Shown here one piece after another: positions 34,428-43,673 of a stretch of DNA of 64,000 bases. Made by a program: the position numbers and the translations under genes. Source of the stretch: Verrucomicrobiaceae bacterium (GTDB lineage Bacteria; Verrucomicrobiota; Verrucomicrobiia; Verrucomicrobiales; Verrucomicrobiaceae); assembly GCA_019694165.1 (NCBI GenBank), contig JAIBCL010000008.1, forward strand, positions 124,001 through 188,000. The letters run 5' to 3'. Each line of letters starts with the position of its first letter. Positions within the stretch are counted from its first letter, which is position 1. The notes below the pieces were generated by a model. It was given only the letters and a program-made list of their open reading frames with translations, did not search any database and was not told where the DNA came from.

Positions 34428-35135
34428 ATGGCGGACCAAGAGCTTGCAAAGCCTCCGATCCACAATCGCATCGTCAACAAGCTGCGAGCCCTCCGGGATC
34501 ATCACCTGCTCGGCGTGCCGCCGCGCGCCGCCGATCCGTATGTGACGCATCTGCCGGTTCTCGTGGGCGTCGGTTCGCTGCTCAAGATCAGATCGGTGCT
34601 GGAATTCGGAAGCGGCAATCACAGCTCGCTCACTTTTCTCGACCGCAACTGCTTCCCCGACGTGGAGCGGGTGGACTCGTTTGAAAACGATGTCGAGTGG
34701 GGCTGCAGCATCCGGGCCAAGACGGCACACGATCCGCGGTTCACCATGCATCTGCTGGAGGGAAGCGTTGCCGACGCAGTGCGAACCGTGAAGATCGAGG
34801 ACTACGATTTGATTTTCATCGATGACTCGGTCGAGAGCGAGCAGCGCCAGGCGACCATCACGGCTGTCGTCGCCCTTCGGCCGTCGCGCGCGGTGGTCGT
34901 CGTTCATGACTTCGAGCATCCTCCGTATCGTCACCGGTTGCGGCCCATGAAACACACCGTGCGCATGACGGCCCTGAATCCGAACACGGGGGTTGGCTGG
35001 AACGACGCGCCGCTGACACAGAACAGCCTGCGTGCTCTGAATCGTCTTGTCAGGGAGCAGGCCGGCTCGCTTCCCCTCAACGACAAGGCGCGCCTCGCCA
35101 CCGTTGTCAGGCAGGGCATCCGCCATGCGTCGTAA
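34428..35135 (+). CDS. SAM-dependent methyltransferase-like protein
   Basis: The 235-residue protein has a Rossmann-type pattern of class I methyltransferases: VLEFGSGNHSSLTFL (the SAM loop), then ERVDSFENDVEW, YDLIFIDDSVE and AVVVVHDFEHPP. It is followed 29 bp later by the UDP-ManNAc dehydrogenase gene. It probably methylates a sugar, but neither the position nor the substrate can be told. Similar class I proteins can also be non-enzymatic or act on other substrates. Confidence 0.65.
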   Translation: MADQELAKPPIHNRIVNKLRALRDHHLLGVPPRAADPYVTHLPVLVGVGSLLKIRSVLEFGSGNHSSLTFLDRNCFPDVERVDSFENDVEWGCSIRAKTAHDPRFTMHLLEGSVADAVRTVKIEDYDLIFIDDSVESEQRQATITAVVALRPSRAVVVVHDFEHPPYRHRLRPMKHTVRMTALNPNTGVGWNDAPLTQNSLRALNRLVREQAGSLPLNDKARLATVVRQGIRHAS

Positions 35136-35164
35136 TGGCGGGACCAAGTAGAATTCACTATTTC

Positions 35165-36379
35165 ATGAAACACACCCAGAAAAAAATCGTCGTCGTCGGC
35201 ACCGGATACGTCGGACTGCCAGCCGCCCTGATGTGGGCCAAAGCGGGTCACGCGGTGGTGGGTGTGGACATCAACGAAAACGTCGTCCGCGCCATCAATG
35301 AGGGCGTGATGCACATCAACGAAAATGAACTGCGCGAACTCATGGCCGATCCGGTGGTGAAGAAGAACCTCTCCGCGCGGACCTCGCCGTGTGAAGGAGA
35401 CGTCTTTGTCGTGGCGGTGCCGACGCCGGTGGACCACGCCCGCAAAACGGCCGATCTGGCGTTTGTCGAGTCGGCGGTGGAGTCGTTCTGCCCATTCGTG
35501 AAAAGAGGCAACCTCGTCATCATCGAGAGTACCATCCCGCCGCGCACCTGCCGTGACGTCGTGGCACCCATCATCGAAAAACACACCGGCATGACGGTTC
35601 CCGGCGACATCATGCTGGCCCACTGCCCCGAACGCATCCTGCCCGGCGACATCTTCCGCGAGATCGTGGAGAACGACCGCCTCATCGGCGGCATGGATGA
35701 CGCCTCCACCGAAGCCGCCGCGCAAGTCTATGCATCCTTCGTCACCGGCGCGCTGCACCGCACCGATGACATCTCCGCCGAGCTCTCGAAGCTCATGGAG
35801 AACACGTATCGCGACGTGAACATCGCCCTGGCGAACGAACTCGCCGCGATCTGCGAGAACCTCGGCGCCGATCCGCGCAAGGTGATCGGTTTCGCCAACA
35901 AACATCCGCGCGTGAGGATTCTCAATCCAGGCATCGGTGTCGGCGGCCACTGCATCCCGGTCGATCCGTGGTTTTTGCGCGAGATCGCACCGTACGATTC
36001 ACGCCTCATCAGCACGGCCCGCCTGATCAATGACGAGGTGCCGCTGCGCGTGGCCGGCAAAATCCGACGCGCGGTGCGTGACATCGCCAGCCCGCGCATC
36101 GTCTTGCTCGGCGCGACTTACAAGCGCGATTGCGAGGACCAACGCGAAAGCCCGGCGCACGAGGTGGCCGCACAACTCGAGCGCGACGGCTATGACTTCG
36201 CGCACCACGACCCGCTCGTCTCGGGGAAGGAGTACGCTTCGCTCGTCGAGATCGCAAAAGGCGCGGACCTCATCGCCGTGCTCGTTCCGCACTCCCGGAT
36301 GGTGGAGGAACTCCGCGCCCAGGACGCCGCGATCCGCGCTGCGATGCGCACGCCGCGAATCGAGTATTACGAGAAGTAG
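35165..36379 (+). CDS. wecC: UDP-N-acetyl-D-mannosamine dehydrogenase (nucleotide-sugar dehydrogenase)
   Basis: The 404-residue protein has the UDP-glucose/UDP-ManNAc dehydrogenase layout: an N-terminal NAD fold (IVVVGTGYVGLPAALMWA), the active-site cysteine in GVGGHCIPVDPWF, and a C-terminal UDP-binding domain (ILLGATYKRD-like start). The GGHCIPVDP form and the co-occurring WecB favour UDP-ManNAc as substrate, oxidised twice to UDP-ManNAcA. UDP-GlcNAc dehydrogenase (WbpA-like) remains possible. The start at ATG 35165 (MKHTQKKIVVV) is preferred; an ATG at 35135 overlaps the previous stop and adds ten residues. Confidence 0.88.
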   Translation: MKHTQKKIVVVGTGYVGLPAALMWAKAGHAVVGVDINENVVRAINEGVMHINENELRELMADPVVKKNLSARTSPCEGDVFVVAVPTPVDHARKTADLAFVESAVESFCPFVKRGNLVIIESTIPPRTCRDVVAPIIEKHTGMTVPGDIMLAHCPERILPGDIFREIVENDRLIGGMDDASTEAAAQVYASFVTGALHRTDDISAELSKLMENTYRDVNIALANELAAICENLGADPRKVIGFANKHPRVRILNPGIGVGGHCIPVDPWFLREIAPYDSRLISTARLINDEVPLRVAGKIRRAVRDIASPRIVLLGATYKRDCEDQRESPAHEVAAQLERDGYDFAHHDPLVSGKEYASLVEIAKGADLIAVLVPHSRMVEELRAQDAAIRAAMRTPRIEYYEK

Positions 36380-36419
36380 CAAACCATTTCACCCTCCAAA
36401 CCCACCCACACACCCATCC

Positions 36420-37382
36420 ATGAGCCAGAACATACTCGTCACCGGCGGCACAGGCGCAGTCGGCAGTTTCCTCGTCAAAGAACTGCGAATGCGAGGCCAC
36501 AACGTCTTCGTGGCGGACATGAAACATCATAACGATCCGAGCTACGCGCGCTGCGACGTCGGTGAATTCCGGCAGGTGGAGGCGCTCTGGCGCGGCGGTG
36601 GCTGGAGCCACGGTTACTGCAACAAGCCTCACACCTTTGACATCGTCTATCATCTGGCGGCCGAGTTCGGCCGCTGGAACGGCGAGGACTACTACGAGCA
36701 GGTCTGGCGCAGCAACGCCGTGGGCACCAAGAACATCCTTCGCATGCAGGAACGCGAGGGTTTCAAGGCGGTGTACTTTTCATCATCCGAAGTCTATGGC
36801 GACTTTGAAGGCGTGATGACCGAGGATGTGATGGACAAGCACGAAATCCGCCAGATGAATGACTATGCGCTCTCGAAATGGGTGAACGAGCAGCAGGTGC
36901 TCAACAGCGCCACGCAGTTCGGCACGCAAAGCGTACGCGTCCGGCTCTTCAACACCTACGGGCCGGGCGAGCCTTACAGCAAGTACCGCTCCGTCATCTG
37001 CCTGTTCTGCTACCGCCTGCTGCACGACATGCCCGTCACGGTCTATCGTGGATACAAGCGCACCAGCACCTACATCACGGACATGGCCCGTACGCTGGCG
37101 AACATCAGCGGCAACTTCAAGCCCGGCGAGGTTTACAACATTGGCGGCGAGGACTTCCACGACATTGAGGAGGCTGCTGCCCTCGTGTTGAAGCACACCG
37201 GCCGTGAAAGCCGGCGGGCGGAGCTGGTGACGGTGAAGGATGAGGAAGTGCTCACCACGCGCGTGAAACGCGTGGACTGCTCGAAGGCGAAGCGGGACCT
37301 GGATTTGAAGACCACCGTCACGCTGGAGGAGGGCATCAGGAACACCGTCGAGTGGATGAGGGACTTCTACCGTCTGCGTTGA
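36420..37382 (+). CDS. NAD-dependent sugar epimerase/dehydratase (extended SDR)
   Basis: The 320-residue extended short-chain dehydrogenase starts MSQNILVTGGTGAVGSFLVKEL, with the GxxGxxG cofactor motif. The catalytic region holds FSSSEVYG and the YxxxK motif in DYALSKWVNE. It acts on a nucleotide sugar, but the precise reaction (4-epimerase or 4,6-dehydratase) is not decided by what I can see. It lies 40 bp after wecC. The ATG at 36420 is where the Rossmann fold begins; an upstream open frame from 36030 overlaps wecC and is not real. Confidence 0.85.
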   Translation: MSQNILVTGGTGAVGSFLVKELRMRGHNVFVADMKHHNDPSYARCDVGEFRQVEALWRGGGWSHGYCNKPHTFDIVYHLAAEFGRWNGEDYYEQVWRSNAVGTKNILRMQEREGFKAVYFSSSEVYGDFEGVMTEDVMDKHEIRQMNDYALSKWVNEQQVLNSATQFGTQSVRVRLFNTYGPGEPYSKYRSVICLFCYRLLHDMPVTVYRGYKRTSTYITDMARTLANISGNFKPGEVYNIGGEDFHDIEEAAALVLKHTGRESRRAELVTVKDEEVLTTRVKRVDCSKAKRDLDLKTTVTLEEGIRNTVEWMRDFYRLR

Positions 37383-37427
37383 CCGACGCGCGCATTTCCC
37401 GCGCCTTCGGCGGAAGGAAAACCCTCG

Positions 37428-38624
37428 ATGCCGGAAGCTCCATCCATCACGGACCACAGCAGGCCGGTGATCTTCATCCAGCCGTTCAGCATCGGCGCGA
37501 TGGGGGGAGGATCGCGGATTCTGCGCTCGGTTATCATGGGCGCACCCGTGCAGGTGGTCAGCATCTGCACCGGATTCCTGCATTCCCTGCCGGAGAACAC
37601 GCTGTGCGAGGAGCATCTCGTCAGGCAGCGGCCACCGCTTGGCAGGCTCGACCGCACCCGGTTCGCGCACTGGGGATCATGGGCGGAGCGCGCCTGCAGC
37701 CCGTGGTTTCGCGCGCGGCTGCGCGCAATCTTCCGCGCACGACAGCCGCGGGCCGTGCACGTCGTACCGCATTCATGGGGAGATTTCGCGGTGGCCCACG
37801 ACATCGCCCGTGAGATGCGAGTGCCGGTGCATGCCAGCTTCCACGATGATTTCGCGTACACGGCCGGCCGACATTGCTTCAAACCGATGCTGCTCGAGAA
37901 GTTGGGCGTCCTGTGGCGTGAGGCGGTCACGCGCTTTGTCATATCGGAGGAGATCGGAGAGGAGTACTGCCGCCGCTACGGCCGCCGCGAGTACGTGATC
38001 CACACCGACGGAGTCACCGAGGTGTACGACGGTGCGTGGAAGCCGCCGGGCGACGAAGTGAAGATGTACTTCATGGGCATGATGAATTACCCCTACATTG
38101 AGACGGTACGCTCAATGGCGCGGGCGCTGCCACTGCTGGAGTCCGCCACGGGCCGGAAGGTTTCCTTCACACTGCGCACCCATGGCTATGCCGCGGAGCA
38201 GGGCGAGAAAGTGAACCTGCAGCCCTGCGCGTCGGAAGACGTGGTTCGCGAGGAGTTGAAACAGCAGGACTTGCTCTACCTGCCGCTGCCGCTCGGCGAG
38301 GAGTACGAGGGCCTGTGGCGGTACGGTTTTTCGACCAAGATGGTGAGCTACCTCGCGTCCGGAGTCCCCATCCTCTACCACGGGCCGGCTGAAGCCGCTT
38401 CAGGTCGCTATCTGTCGCGAAATGAGGCCGCGCTATGCGTCCACACAACCGATCCCGAGGAAATTGCCTCGGCGATTGCCGGCGTGATCGGTACTCCGGA
38501 CCGGTTGCTGCAGATCCGGGACAACGCATTGAATATCGTCGTCAGAGACTTTGATGCCCGGAAGCTCCGGGACCGATTCTGGAACTCCATTCTCGATCAC
38601 GCCGCAGCTTCACGGTTGTCATGA
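37428..38624 (+). CDS. Putative glycosyltransferase (GT4-like)
   Basis: The 398-residue protein has a two-Rossmann (GT-B) feel. The N-terminal half starts VIFIQPFSIGAMGGGSRILRS, with the Gly-rich loop of GT4 enzymes. HVVPHSWGDFAVAHDIA and VHASFHDDFAYT follow. The C-terminal half has LYLPLPLGEEYEGLWRYGF and STKMVSYLASGVPILYHGP, the usual nucleotide-sugar-binding region with its acidic residue. The divergence from standard GT4 is notable, so donor and acceptor are unknown. Its stop overlaps the next start by 4 bp. Confidence 0.72.
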   Translation: MPEAPSITDHSRPVIFIQPFSIGAMGGGSRILRSVIMGAPVQVVSICTGFLHSLPENTLCEEHLVRQRPPLGRLDRTRFAHWGSWAERACSPWFRARLRAIFRARQPRAVHVVPHSWGDFAVAHDIAREMRVPVHASFHDDFAYTAGRHCFKPMLLEKLGVLWREAVTRFVISEEIGEEYCRRYGRREYVIHTDGVTEVYDGAWKPPGDEVKMYFMGMMNYPYIETVRSMARALPLLESATGRKVSFTLRTHGYAAEQGEKVNLQPCASEDVVREELKQQDLLYLPLPLGEEYEGLWRYGFSTKMVSYLASGVPILYHGPAEAASGRYLSRNEAALCVHTTDPEEIASAIAGVIGTPDRLLQIRDNALNIVVRDFDARKLRDRFWNSILDHAAASRLS

Positions 38625-39208
38625 GCAAACTTACCGAGCTGTTCCAGAAAGCCGTGTTCCGGTTCCGGCATCACGGACTTGGCTCGTGGCTCCGGGTTCT
38701 CAGATATCAGTGCCTCGGCATGGAAGTGGGCCGTCTGACCTGTCTGTGCGAGGGGTTCCATGCTTCGTGGCCCCAGTGTGTGCGCATCGGCTCCAACTGC
38801 GTGATCGAGCCGGATGTCATTTTCAAAGTGGACTCCCGCTGGTCTCTCGAAAAGCGCATCGTCGTCGGCAACGATGTCTTCATCGGCACCGGCGCTGAAC
38901 TGAACATCAATCGAGGCATCAAGATCGGCGACCGCTGCCTCATTGCCTCGGGATGCAAGTTTGTGGACCACGATCATGGATTTGAGCGCCCGGGTCCGAT
39001 TGTCTCTCAAACGGGTGATGCTGGCTCGATCGAAATTGGAGACGACGTCTGGCTCGGGGTCAACGTCGTCGTGCTGCGCGAAGTGGCTATAGGAAACGGA
39101 TCCGTCGTGGGTGCGGGTGCGGTGGTGACGAGGAGCATTCCGTCAGGCGAAATCTGGGCAGGCGTGCCGGCGCGGAAGATCGGTGAACGGCCCCGAAACG
39201 TCGAATGA
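38621..39208 (+). CDS. Left-handed beta-helix (hexapeptide-repeat) acyltransferase
   Basis: The 195-residue protein is built of hexapeptide repeats with the pattern [LIV]-G-x-x-x-x, for example VRIGSNCVIEPDVIF, KIGDRCLIASGC and EIGDDVWLGVNVVVL. The active-site-type histidine lies in FVDHDHGF. The terminal VVGAGAVVTRSIPSGEIWAGVPARKIG is typical of WbbJ/WcaF-like O-acetyltransferases. It would acetylate a sugar from acetyl-CoA in the cytoplasm. ATGA overlaps at both ends couple it to the two flanking glycosyltransferases. Confidence 0.88.
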   Translation: MSKLTELFQKAVFRFRHHGLGSWLRVLRYQCLGMEVGRLTCLCEGFHASWPQCVRIGSNCVIEPDVIFKVDSRWSLEKRIVVGNDVFIGTGAELNINRGIKIGDRCLIASGCKFVDHDHGFERPGPIVSQTGDAGSIEIGDDVWLGVNVVVLREVAIGNGSVVGAGAVVTRSIPSGEIWAGVPARKIGERPRNVE

Positions 39209-40158
39209 GCCAGCAACCGTCCATCTCGTGCATCATTCCAACCTTCAATCGCCGACATGTTCTCGTCGGGACCATCGAGATGCTCCTCGACCAGTCCTCA
39301 GCCGCGAAAGAGATCGTCGTGGTGGATCAATCCACCGATATTCCGCCCGAAGTTTCTTCCCGTCTGCAGTCGTGGCACGAGCAGGGACGCATCAAATGGG
39401 TGCGGCAGCCGGAACCGAATGCCTCGATGGCGCGGAACCGCGGAGCGCTGGAGTCCACGGGAGACGTCATAGTGTTCCTTGACGATGACATCCGCGTCTC
39501 TCGCGACTTTGTGGCCTCGTACCAGCGCGCCTTTGCCGATCCGGAAGTGCGGGCCGTGGCCGGTCAGGTGCTGGAGGGCGGCTGCGAGACGGTGGGCACG
39601 CGCGATCCGCGCGCGGATGATCCTGACTACGGCTGGATGTTTTGCAAAAGGAACTTCGACAAGCCCTTCACAGGCGCCTTTCTGATGGCCGGGAACATGG
39701 GAGTGCGGCGCACGGACTTCATGGCCGTGGGCGGCATGGACGAGCACTACATGAAGGGCGCTTTCCGCGAGGAGGCGGACTTTGCCATGCGCTGGCGCAA
39801 GAGCGGGAAGATGATCCACTTCAGGCCCGATGTCTCGCTCATCCATCTCGCCGGGCCCGGCATCCAGGATGGCGGCGCGCGGCACTGGACCTACCGCACA
39901 CCTTGGACGGCGATGCACCACTACTTCGGCTCCTGGTACTTTCTGCTCAATCACGCCACATGGCGCTCACTGCCGTATTTGCTGGCGGTGGACATGCGCT
40001 CCGCGGGCCTGAACAAACGAAACCTGCGCAAGCCGTGGATGATACCGCTGCATCTCAGCCGCTGGCTCTGGGCATTGCCTGGAGCCTTGCGCGCCAGGAT
40101 CGAAGGGCCGCGCCTCATCGGAACGGCGCATGCGGCAAAGGGGAAAAATGGCGGATGA
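39205..40158 (+). CDS. Glycosyltransferase family 2
   Basis: The 317-residue GT-A enzyme starts PSISCIIPTFNRRHVLVGTI. The nucleotide-sugar and metal site VIVFLDDDIRVSRDF is near residue 95, and the acceptor-side acidic motif is REEADFAMRW. The C-terminal part has the RTPWTAMHHYFGSWYFLLNH stretch common in GT2 enzymes of O-antigen loci. It probably adds one sugar to the lipid-linked repeat unit. It is joined by 4-bp overlaps to the hexapeptide acyltransferase before it and the double glycosyltransferase after it. Confidence 0.88.
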   Translation: MSQQPSISCIIPTFNRRHVLVGTIEMLLDQSSAAKEIVVVDQSTDIPPEVSSRLQSWHEQGRIKWVRQPEPNASMARNRGALESTGDVIVFLDDDIRVSRDFVASYQRAFADPEVRAVAGQVLEGGCETVGTRDPRADDPDYGWMFCKRNFDKPFTGAFLMAGNMGVRRTDFMAVGGMDEHYMKGAFREEADFAMRWRKSGKMIHFRPDVSLIHLAGPGIQDGGARHWTYRTPWTAMHHYFGSWYFLLNHATWRSLPYLLAVDMRSAGLNKRNLRKPWMIPLHLSRWLWALPGALRARIEGPRLIGTAHAAKGKNGG

Positions 40159-42575
40159 AAATGAAGGCTGCCTATTTCCTCTCCCACCCGATCCAATACC
40201 AAGCGCCGCTGCTGCGGCATTTGGCGGCGGAGGGGGTGAACATCACCACGGTGTATGGCGACATCTCGACGGCGGGCACGTATTTCGATCCCGACTACCA
40301 GCAGGAAGTCTCATGGGAGCAACCGTTGCTTGAAGGCTATGAGTTCGAGGTGCTGCGCGCGCCGCTGATCCGGGCGTCGCCTTGGGGCTGGGCGCGGGTG
40401 GCGCGGGAGTGGATGAAACGACACCGGCCTGACGTGGTGTGGGTGCATGGCTGGGGCACGGTGTTTGCCGTCGGCGCGCTGCTCGCCGCCCATGCGTGCG
40501 GCGTGCCGGTGATGCTGCGCGGGGAGACGCATCTGAGGTGCCTCAAAGGCTCGTGGCTCTGGCATCAGCTCCATCGCGCGGTGCTCGCGCGCGTCTTCAC
40601 GCAGGTGGATCAGTTCCTCGCCATCGGCAGCGCGAACCGCGAGTTCTACCGTGCCTATGGCGTCGAAGAGGCACGCATCACACCGGTGCCTTATGTGACT
40701 GACAACGCGCACTTTCAGGCGGCCTGCGCGCGGGCGCGAACGAGCCGTGATGCGTTCCGCACACGGCTCGGGGTCGCGCCGGGCAAGCTCGTGCTGTTGT
40801 TCGTGGGACGGCTCAGCCGCGAGAAAGACATCCCCACGCTCCTCGAGGCCCTGCGGATCGCCGGCAAGGACCTCAGCCCCGCCGTGCGGCCGTGCCTGCT
40901 GATCGGCGGCGAGGGGCCGCTCTCCGCGCCATTGCGCCGGGACGTGGCGGCGATGGCCGAGATCGACGCACGCTTCCTCGGCTTCGTGAAGCAGTCGCAG
41001 CTTCCGGCGCTTTATGATCTTTGTGATGCGCTCGTGCTGCCGTCGCGCACGGAGCCGTGGGGCATGGTGGTAAACGAGGCGATGAATGCCGGCCGGCCCA
41101 TGATCCTCAGCGACCGAGTGGGCGCGGGCGCGGACCTTTTGCAGCACGGCGAGAGCGGCTTCGTGTTTCCAAGCGGCAATGCCGAAGCCCTCGCGGCCTG
41201 CATCCGCCGGCTGATCGACGATCCGGCCTTCCGGCTCAAGGCGGGCGGGCGCAGCCTGGAGATCATCAACCGGTGGAACACGGGCCTCGCCGTCGCGGGC
41301 GTGAAGCGTGCGCTCGAAAATGTCACCCGAGCGGCCGGTGGGGACGCGTCAACCTGGAGCGCGGCGGCAAGGACGGCGCGCGGCGGCATCGAGCTGGCCT
41401 ACATCGGCGTGCACGAGGTTTTTCAGCTCGCGATCGCCGCGCATGAGATGGGCGAGCTGCGCGGCTTTCAATGCTCGGTGATCGATCTGCCGGGCAAGCT
41501 CGGGCGCGCCGCAGGCCACATGATGCGGCTGCCTTCGGCGCGGCCGCTCGGCACGGAAGCCCTGCCGCCGGACCGAGTGACGGAGCGGCCCGCTTCGCTG
41601 CTGGCCCTGCGGGCCTGGCACTGGCTGCGCGGCCGACGGAAGCTGGATCCTCTCCGCTGCCACCAACTGTTCGAGCACCTCGCGGCGCGCCGCCTCGCGG
41701 GATCGGCAGCGTCCATCGCCGTCGGCGCGGAAACCTGCGCGCTGGGCTGGTTCGAAGCCGCAAAACGCCGCGGCATGAAGTGCGTGCTGGACGCCCACGG
41801 CATTCCCGCGCCGTTCCTCGACGCGGCAAAGCGCCGCGCGGCGGCGGACTTCGGCCTGGCGACGCCGGCGCAGTCCGACAGCGAGGAAATGACCTGGCAC
41901 AAGAAGCAGGAGCGCCAGCTCGCCGACGTGATCCTGGTGTGCTCCCAGTTGCAGAAGGACGTGTACGGCAGGCTCGGCGAAGACACATCCCGCATGAGGC
42001 CCGTGCCGCTGTGGATCGACACTGAATTCTGGCGCGAGACACGCGCGCGGGGGAAAGCGACGCTGCCGCTGCGCGTGATGTTTGCCGGCACGGCCACTCT
42101 CGCCAAAGGGCTGCCGTATCTTTTCCAGGCGCTGGAGAAGACGGGCGACGCGGTGCATCTGACGATCGTGGGTCCGCTTGCACCGGACATCCGGCATCTG
42201 GCCGCGCGCATCAAGCCGGTGCTCACTGTGCTCGGCTACAAGTCCCGCGAGGAGCTGCGCGGCTTTTATTCCACGCAGCATGTGCTCGTGCTCCCATCAT
42301 TGGGGGACTCCTTTGGCTTCGTGGTGATGGAGGCGATGGCCTGCGGCCTGCCGGTCATTCTAACCGATCACTGCGGCGCACCGGTGCCTGACGAATCGTG
42401 GCGCGTACCCGCGCACGACTCGCAGGCGCTGGCCGAGCGCCTCCTCTGGTATGCCGCCGACATGACGCGCGTGGAGCACGACGGCGGCATCGCGCGCGAA
42501 TTTGCCTCGCGCTTCCCACCCTCCGAATACCGCCGGAAGGCCCGGGCGATCTTTGCCGAACTTCTGGCCGCGTGA
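40155..42575 (+). CDS. Fused double glycosyltransferase (GT4-GT4)
   Basis: At 806 residues this is twice the size of a normal GT4. The first module (about 1-390) starts KAAYFLSHPIQYQAPLLRHL, binds donor through LLFVGRLSREKDIPTLLEAL and carries the acidic site PSRTEPWGMVVNEAMNAG. The second (about 408-806) starts GGIELAYIGVHEVFQLAIAA and has MFAGTATLAKGLPYLFQAL and LPSLGDSFGFVVMEAMACG. Both modules keep the E-x7-E donor-binding region, so both may be active. It could add two consecutive sugars. The start at 40155 overlaps the previous stop by 4 bp. The next gene overlaps its stop through GTGA at 42572. Confidence 0.85.
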   Translation: MKMKAAYFLSHPIQYQAPLLRHLAAEGVNITTVYGDISTAGTYFDPDYQQEVSWEQPLLEGYEFEVLRAPLIRASPWGWARVAREWMKRHRPDVVWVHGWGTVFAVGALLAAHACGVPVMLRGETHLRCLKGSWLWHQLHRAVLARVFTQVDQFLAIGSANREFYRAYGVEEARITPVPYVTDNAHFQAACARARTSRDAFRTRLGVAPGKLVLLFVGRLSREKDIPTLLEALRIAGKDLSPAVRPCLLIGGEGPLSAPLRRDVAAMAEIDARFLGFVKQSQLPALYDLCDALVLPSRTEPWGMVVNEAMNAGRPMILSDRVGAGADLLQHGESGFVFPSGNAEALAACIRRLIDDPAFRLKAGGRSLEIINRWNTGLAVAGVKRALENVTRAAGGDASTWSAAARTARGGIELAYIGVHEVFQLAIAAHEMGELRGFQCSVIDLPGKLGRAAGHMMRLPSARPLGTEALPPDRVTERPASLLALRAWHWLRGRRKLDPLRCHQLFEHLAARRLAGSAASIAVGAETCALGWFEAAKRRGMKCVLDAHGIPAPFLDAAKRRAAADFGLATPAQSDSEEMTWHKKQERQLADVILVCSQLQKDVYGRLGEDTSRMRPVPLWIDTEFWRETRARGKATLPLRVMFAGTATLAKGLPYLFQALEKTGDAVHLTIVGPLAPDIRHLAARIKPVLTVLGYKSREELRGFYSTQHVLVLPSLGDSFGFVVMEAMACGLPVILTDHCGAPVPDESWRVPAHDSQALAERLLWYAADMTRVEHDGGIAREFASRFPPSEYRRKARAIFAELLAA

Positions 42576-43651
42576 CTTCCGCCGCATCAGGCAGCCGGCC
42601 CAGGCCGCTGCGCATCATGATCCGCACCCGTCCATTTTACCCGAGCATTGGCGGCCTCGAGGCCGTCATGCAGATGCTGGCGGAGGAATTCACGCGCGCG
42701 GGTCACCAGGTCACGGTGGTGACCGCGAGCGAGAACACCGCGCGCGATGAATTTCCCTACACCGTGCTGCGCAGGCCGGGCTTCTGGCGGCTGTTCCAGA
42801 CGCAATGCCGGGCGGACGTAGTCGTGCTCGGCAACATCAGCCTGTGGTGGGTGCTCATGCTCCTCGTGTGTCCGCGGCCATGGATCGCCACGCATCACGG
42901 TTGGTACGTCGATACAGGCCGGCCCGTGCGCTGGCTGGACCGGCTGAAAATGGCGTTGGCGGCGTTCGCGACGGCGAATGTTTCCGTGAGCCATGCGGTG
43001 AACCGTTTCCTCGGCAATCCGGGCGTGGTAATCCCGAATCCGTATGACAAGGACACCTTCCATCTCATGCCCGAGGTGCCGCGGGACCGCGATCTGGTTT
43101 TCCTTGGCCGGCTCGTTTCCGACAAAGGTGCCGACGTGCTCATCGACGCGCTCGGAATCCTCGCGCAGCAGAAAGGACTGCGGCCGCGGCTCACCGTGGT
43201 CGGTTCCGGGCCGGAACAGCGTGCGCTGGAGGAGCAAACCGCGCGGCTCGGCCTAAAAGACCAGGTGACCTTTGCGGGGCCGAAACGCGGCCGAGAACTG
43301 GCCGAACTGCTGAATGCACACCGCGTGATGGTGATCCCGTCCCGCTGGAACGAGCCATTCGGCATCGTCGCGCTCGAAGGCATCGCCTGCGGCTGCGTCA
43401 TCGTCTGCTCCGCGGGCGGCGGCCTGCCGGAGGCGGCGGGAGAGTGCGGCATTGCCTTTCCGAACGAGGACCGCCAGGCGCTCGCTGCAGCGACCGAACG
43501 CGTCCTGCACGACCATGCGCTCCAGGACCGCCTGAGATCGGCGCGCGAAGAACACCTTTCCCGTCATCAGAAACCGAAGATCGCGGAGATGTACCTGTCC
43601 GTCATTGACCGTGTGGCAGGGCTTCCCTCCGCGCATGTTCCCGCACGCTGA
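42572..43651 (+). CDS. Glycosyltransferase family 4
   Basis: The 359-residue single-module GT4 reads IMIRTRPFYPSIGGLEAVMQ at its N-terminus. Later motifs are DLVFLGRLVSDKGADVLIDAL and VIPSRWNEPFGIVALEGIACG, with the paired donor-site glutamates. The inferred start is GTG at 42572, overlapping the stop of the double glycosyltransferase; the open frame upstream to 42398 is antisense-like noise inside that gene. The next ATG in frame would be at MIRTRP and would trim the first strand. Confidence 0.87.
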   Translation: MTSAASGSRPRPLRIMIRTRPFYPSIGGLEAVMQMLAEEFTRAGHQVTVVTASENTARDEFPYTVLRRPGFWRLFQTQCRADVVVLGNISLWWVLMLLVCPRPWIATHHGWYVDTGRPVRWLDRLKMALAAFATANVSVSHAVNRFLGNPGVVIPNPYDKDTFHLMPEVPRDRDLVFLGRLVSDKGADVLIDALGILAQQKGLRPRLTVVGSGPEQRALEEQTARLGLKDQVTFAGPKRGRELAELLNAHRVMVIPSRWNEPFGIVALEGIACGCVIVCSAGGGLPEAAGECGIAFPNEDRQALAAATERVLHDHALQDRLRSAREEHLSRHQKPKIAEMYLSVIDRVAGLPSAHVPAR

Positions 43652-43673
43652 TCCCCAGTTCCGACCGCAAACC

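Noticed and set aside
33792-35147. Minus-strand open frame of 451 codons
   Set aside because: It lies opposite the flippase and methyltransferase-like genes, with no motifs; a shadow frame.
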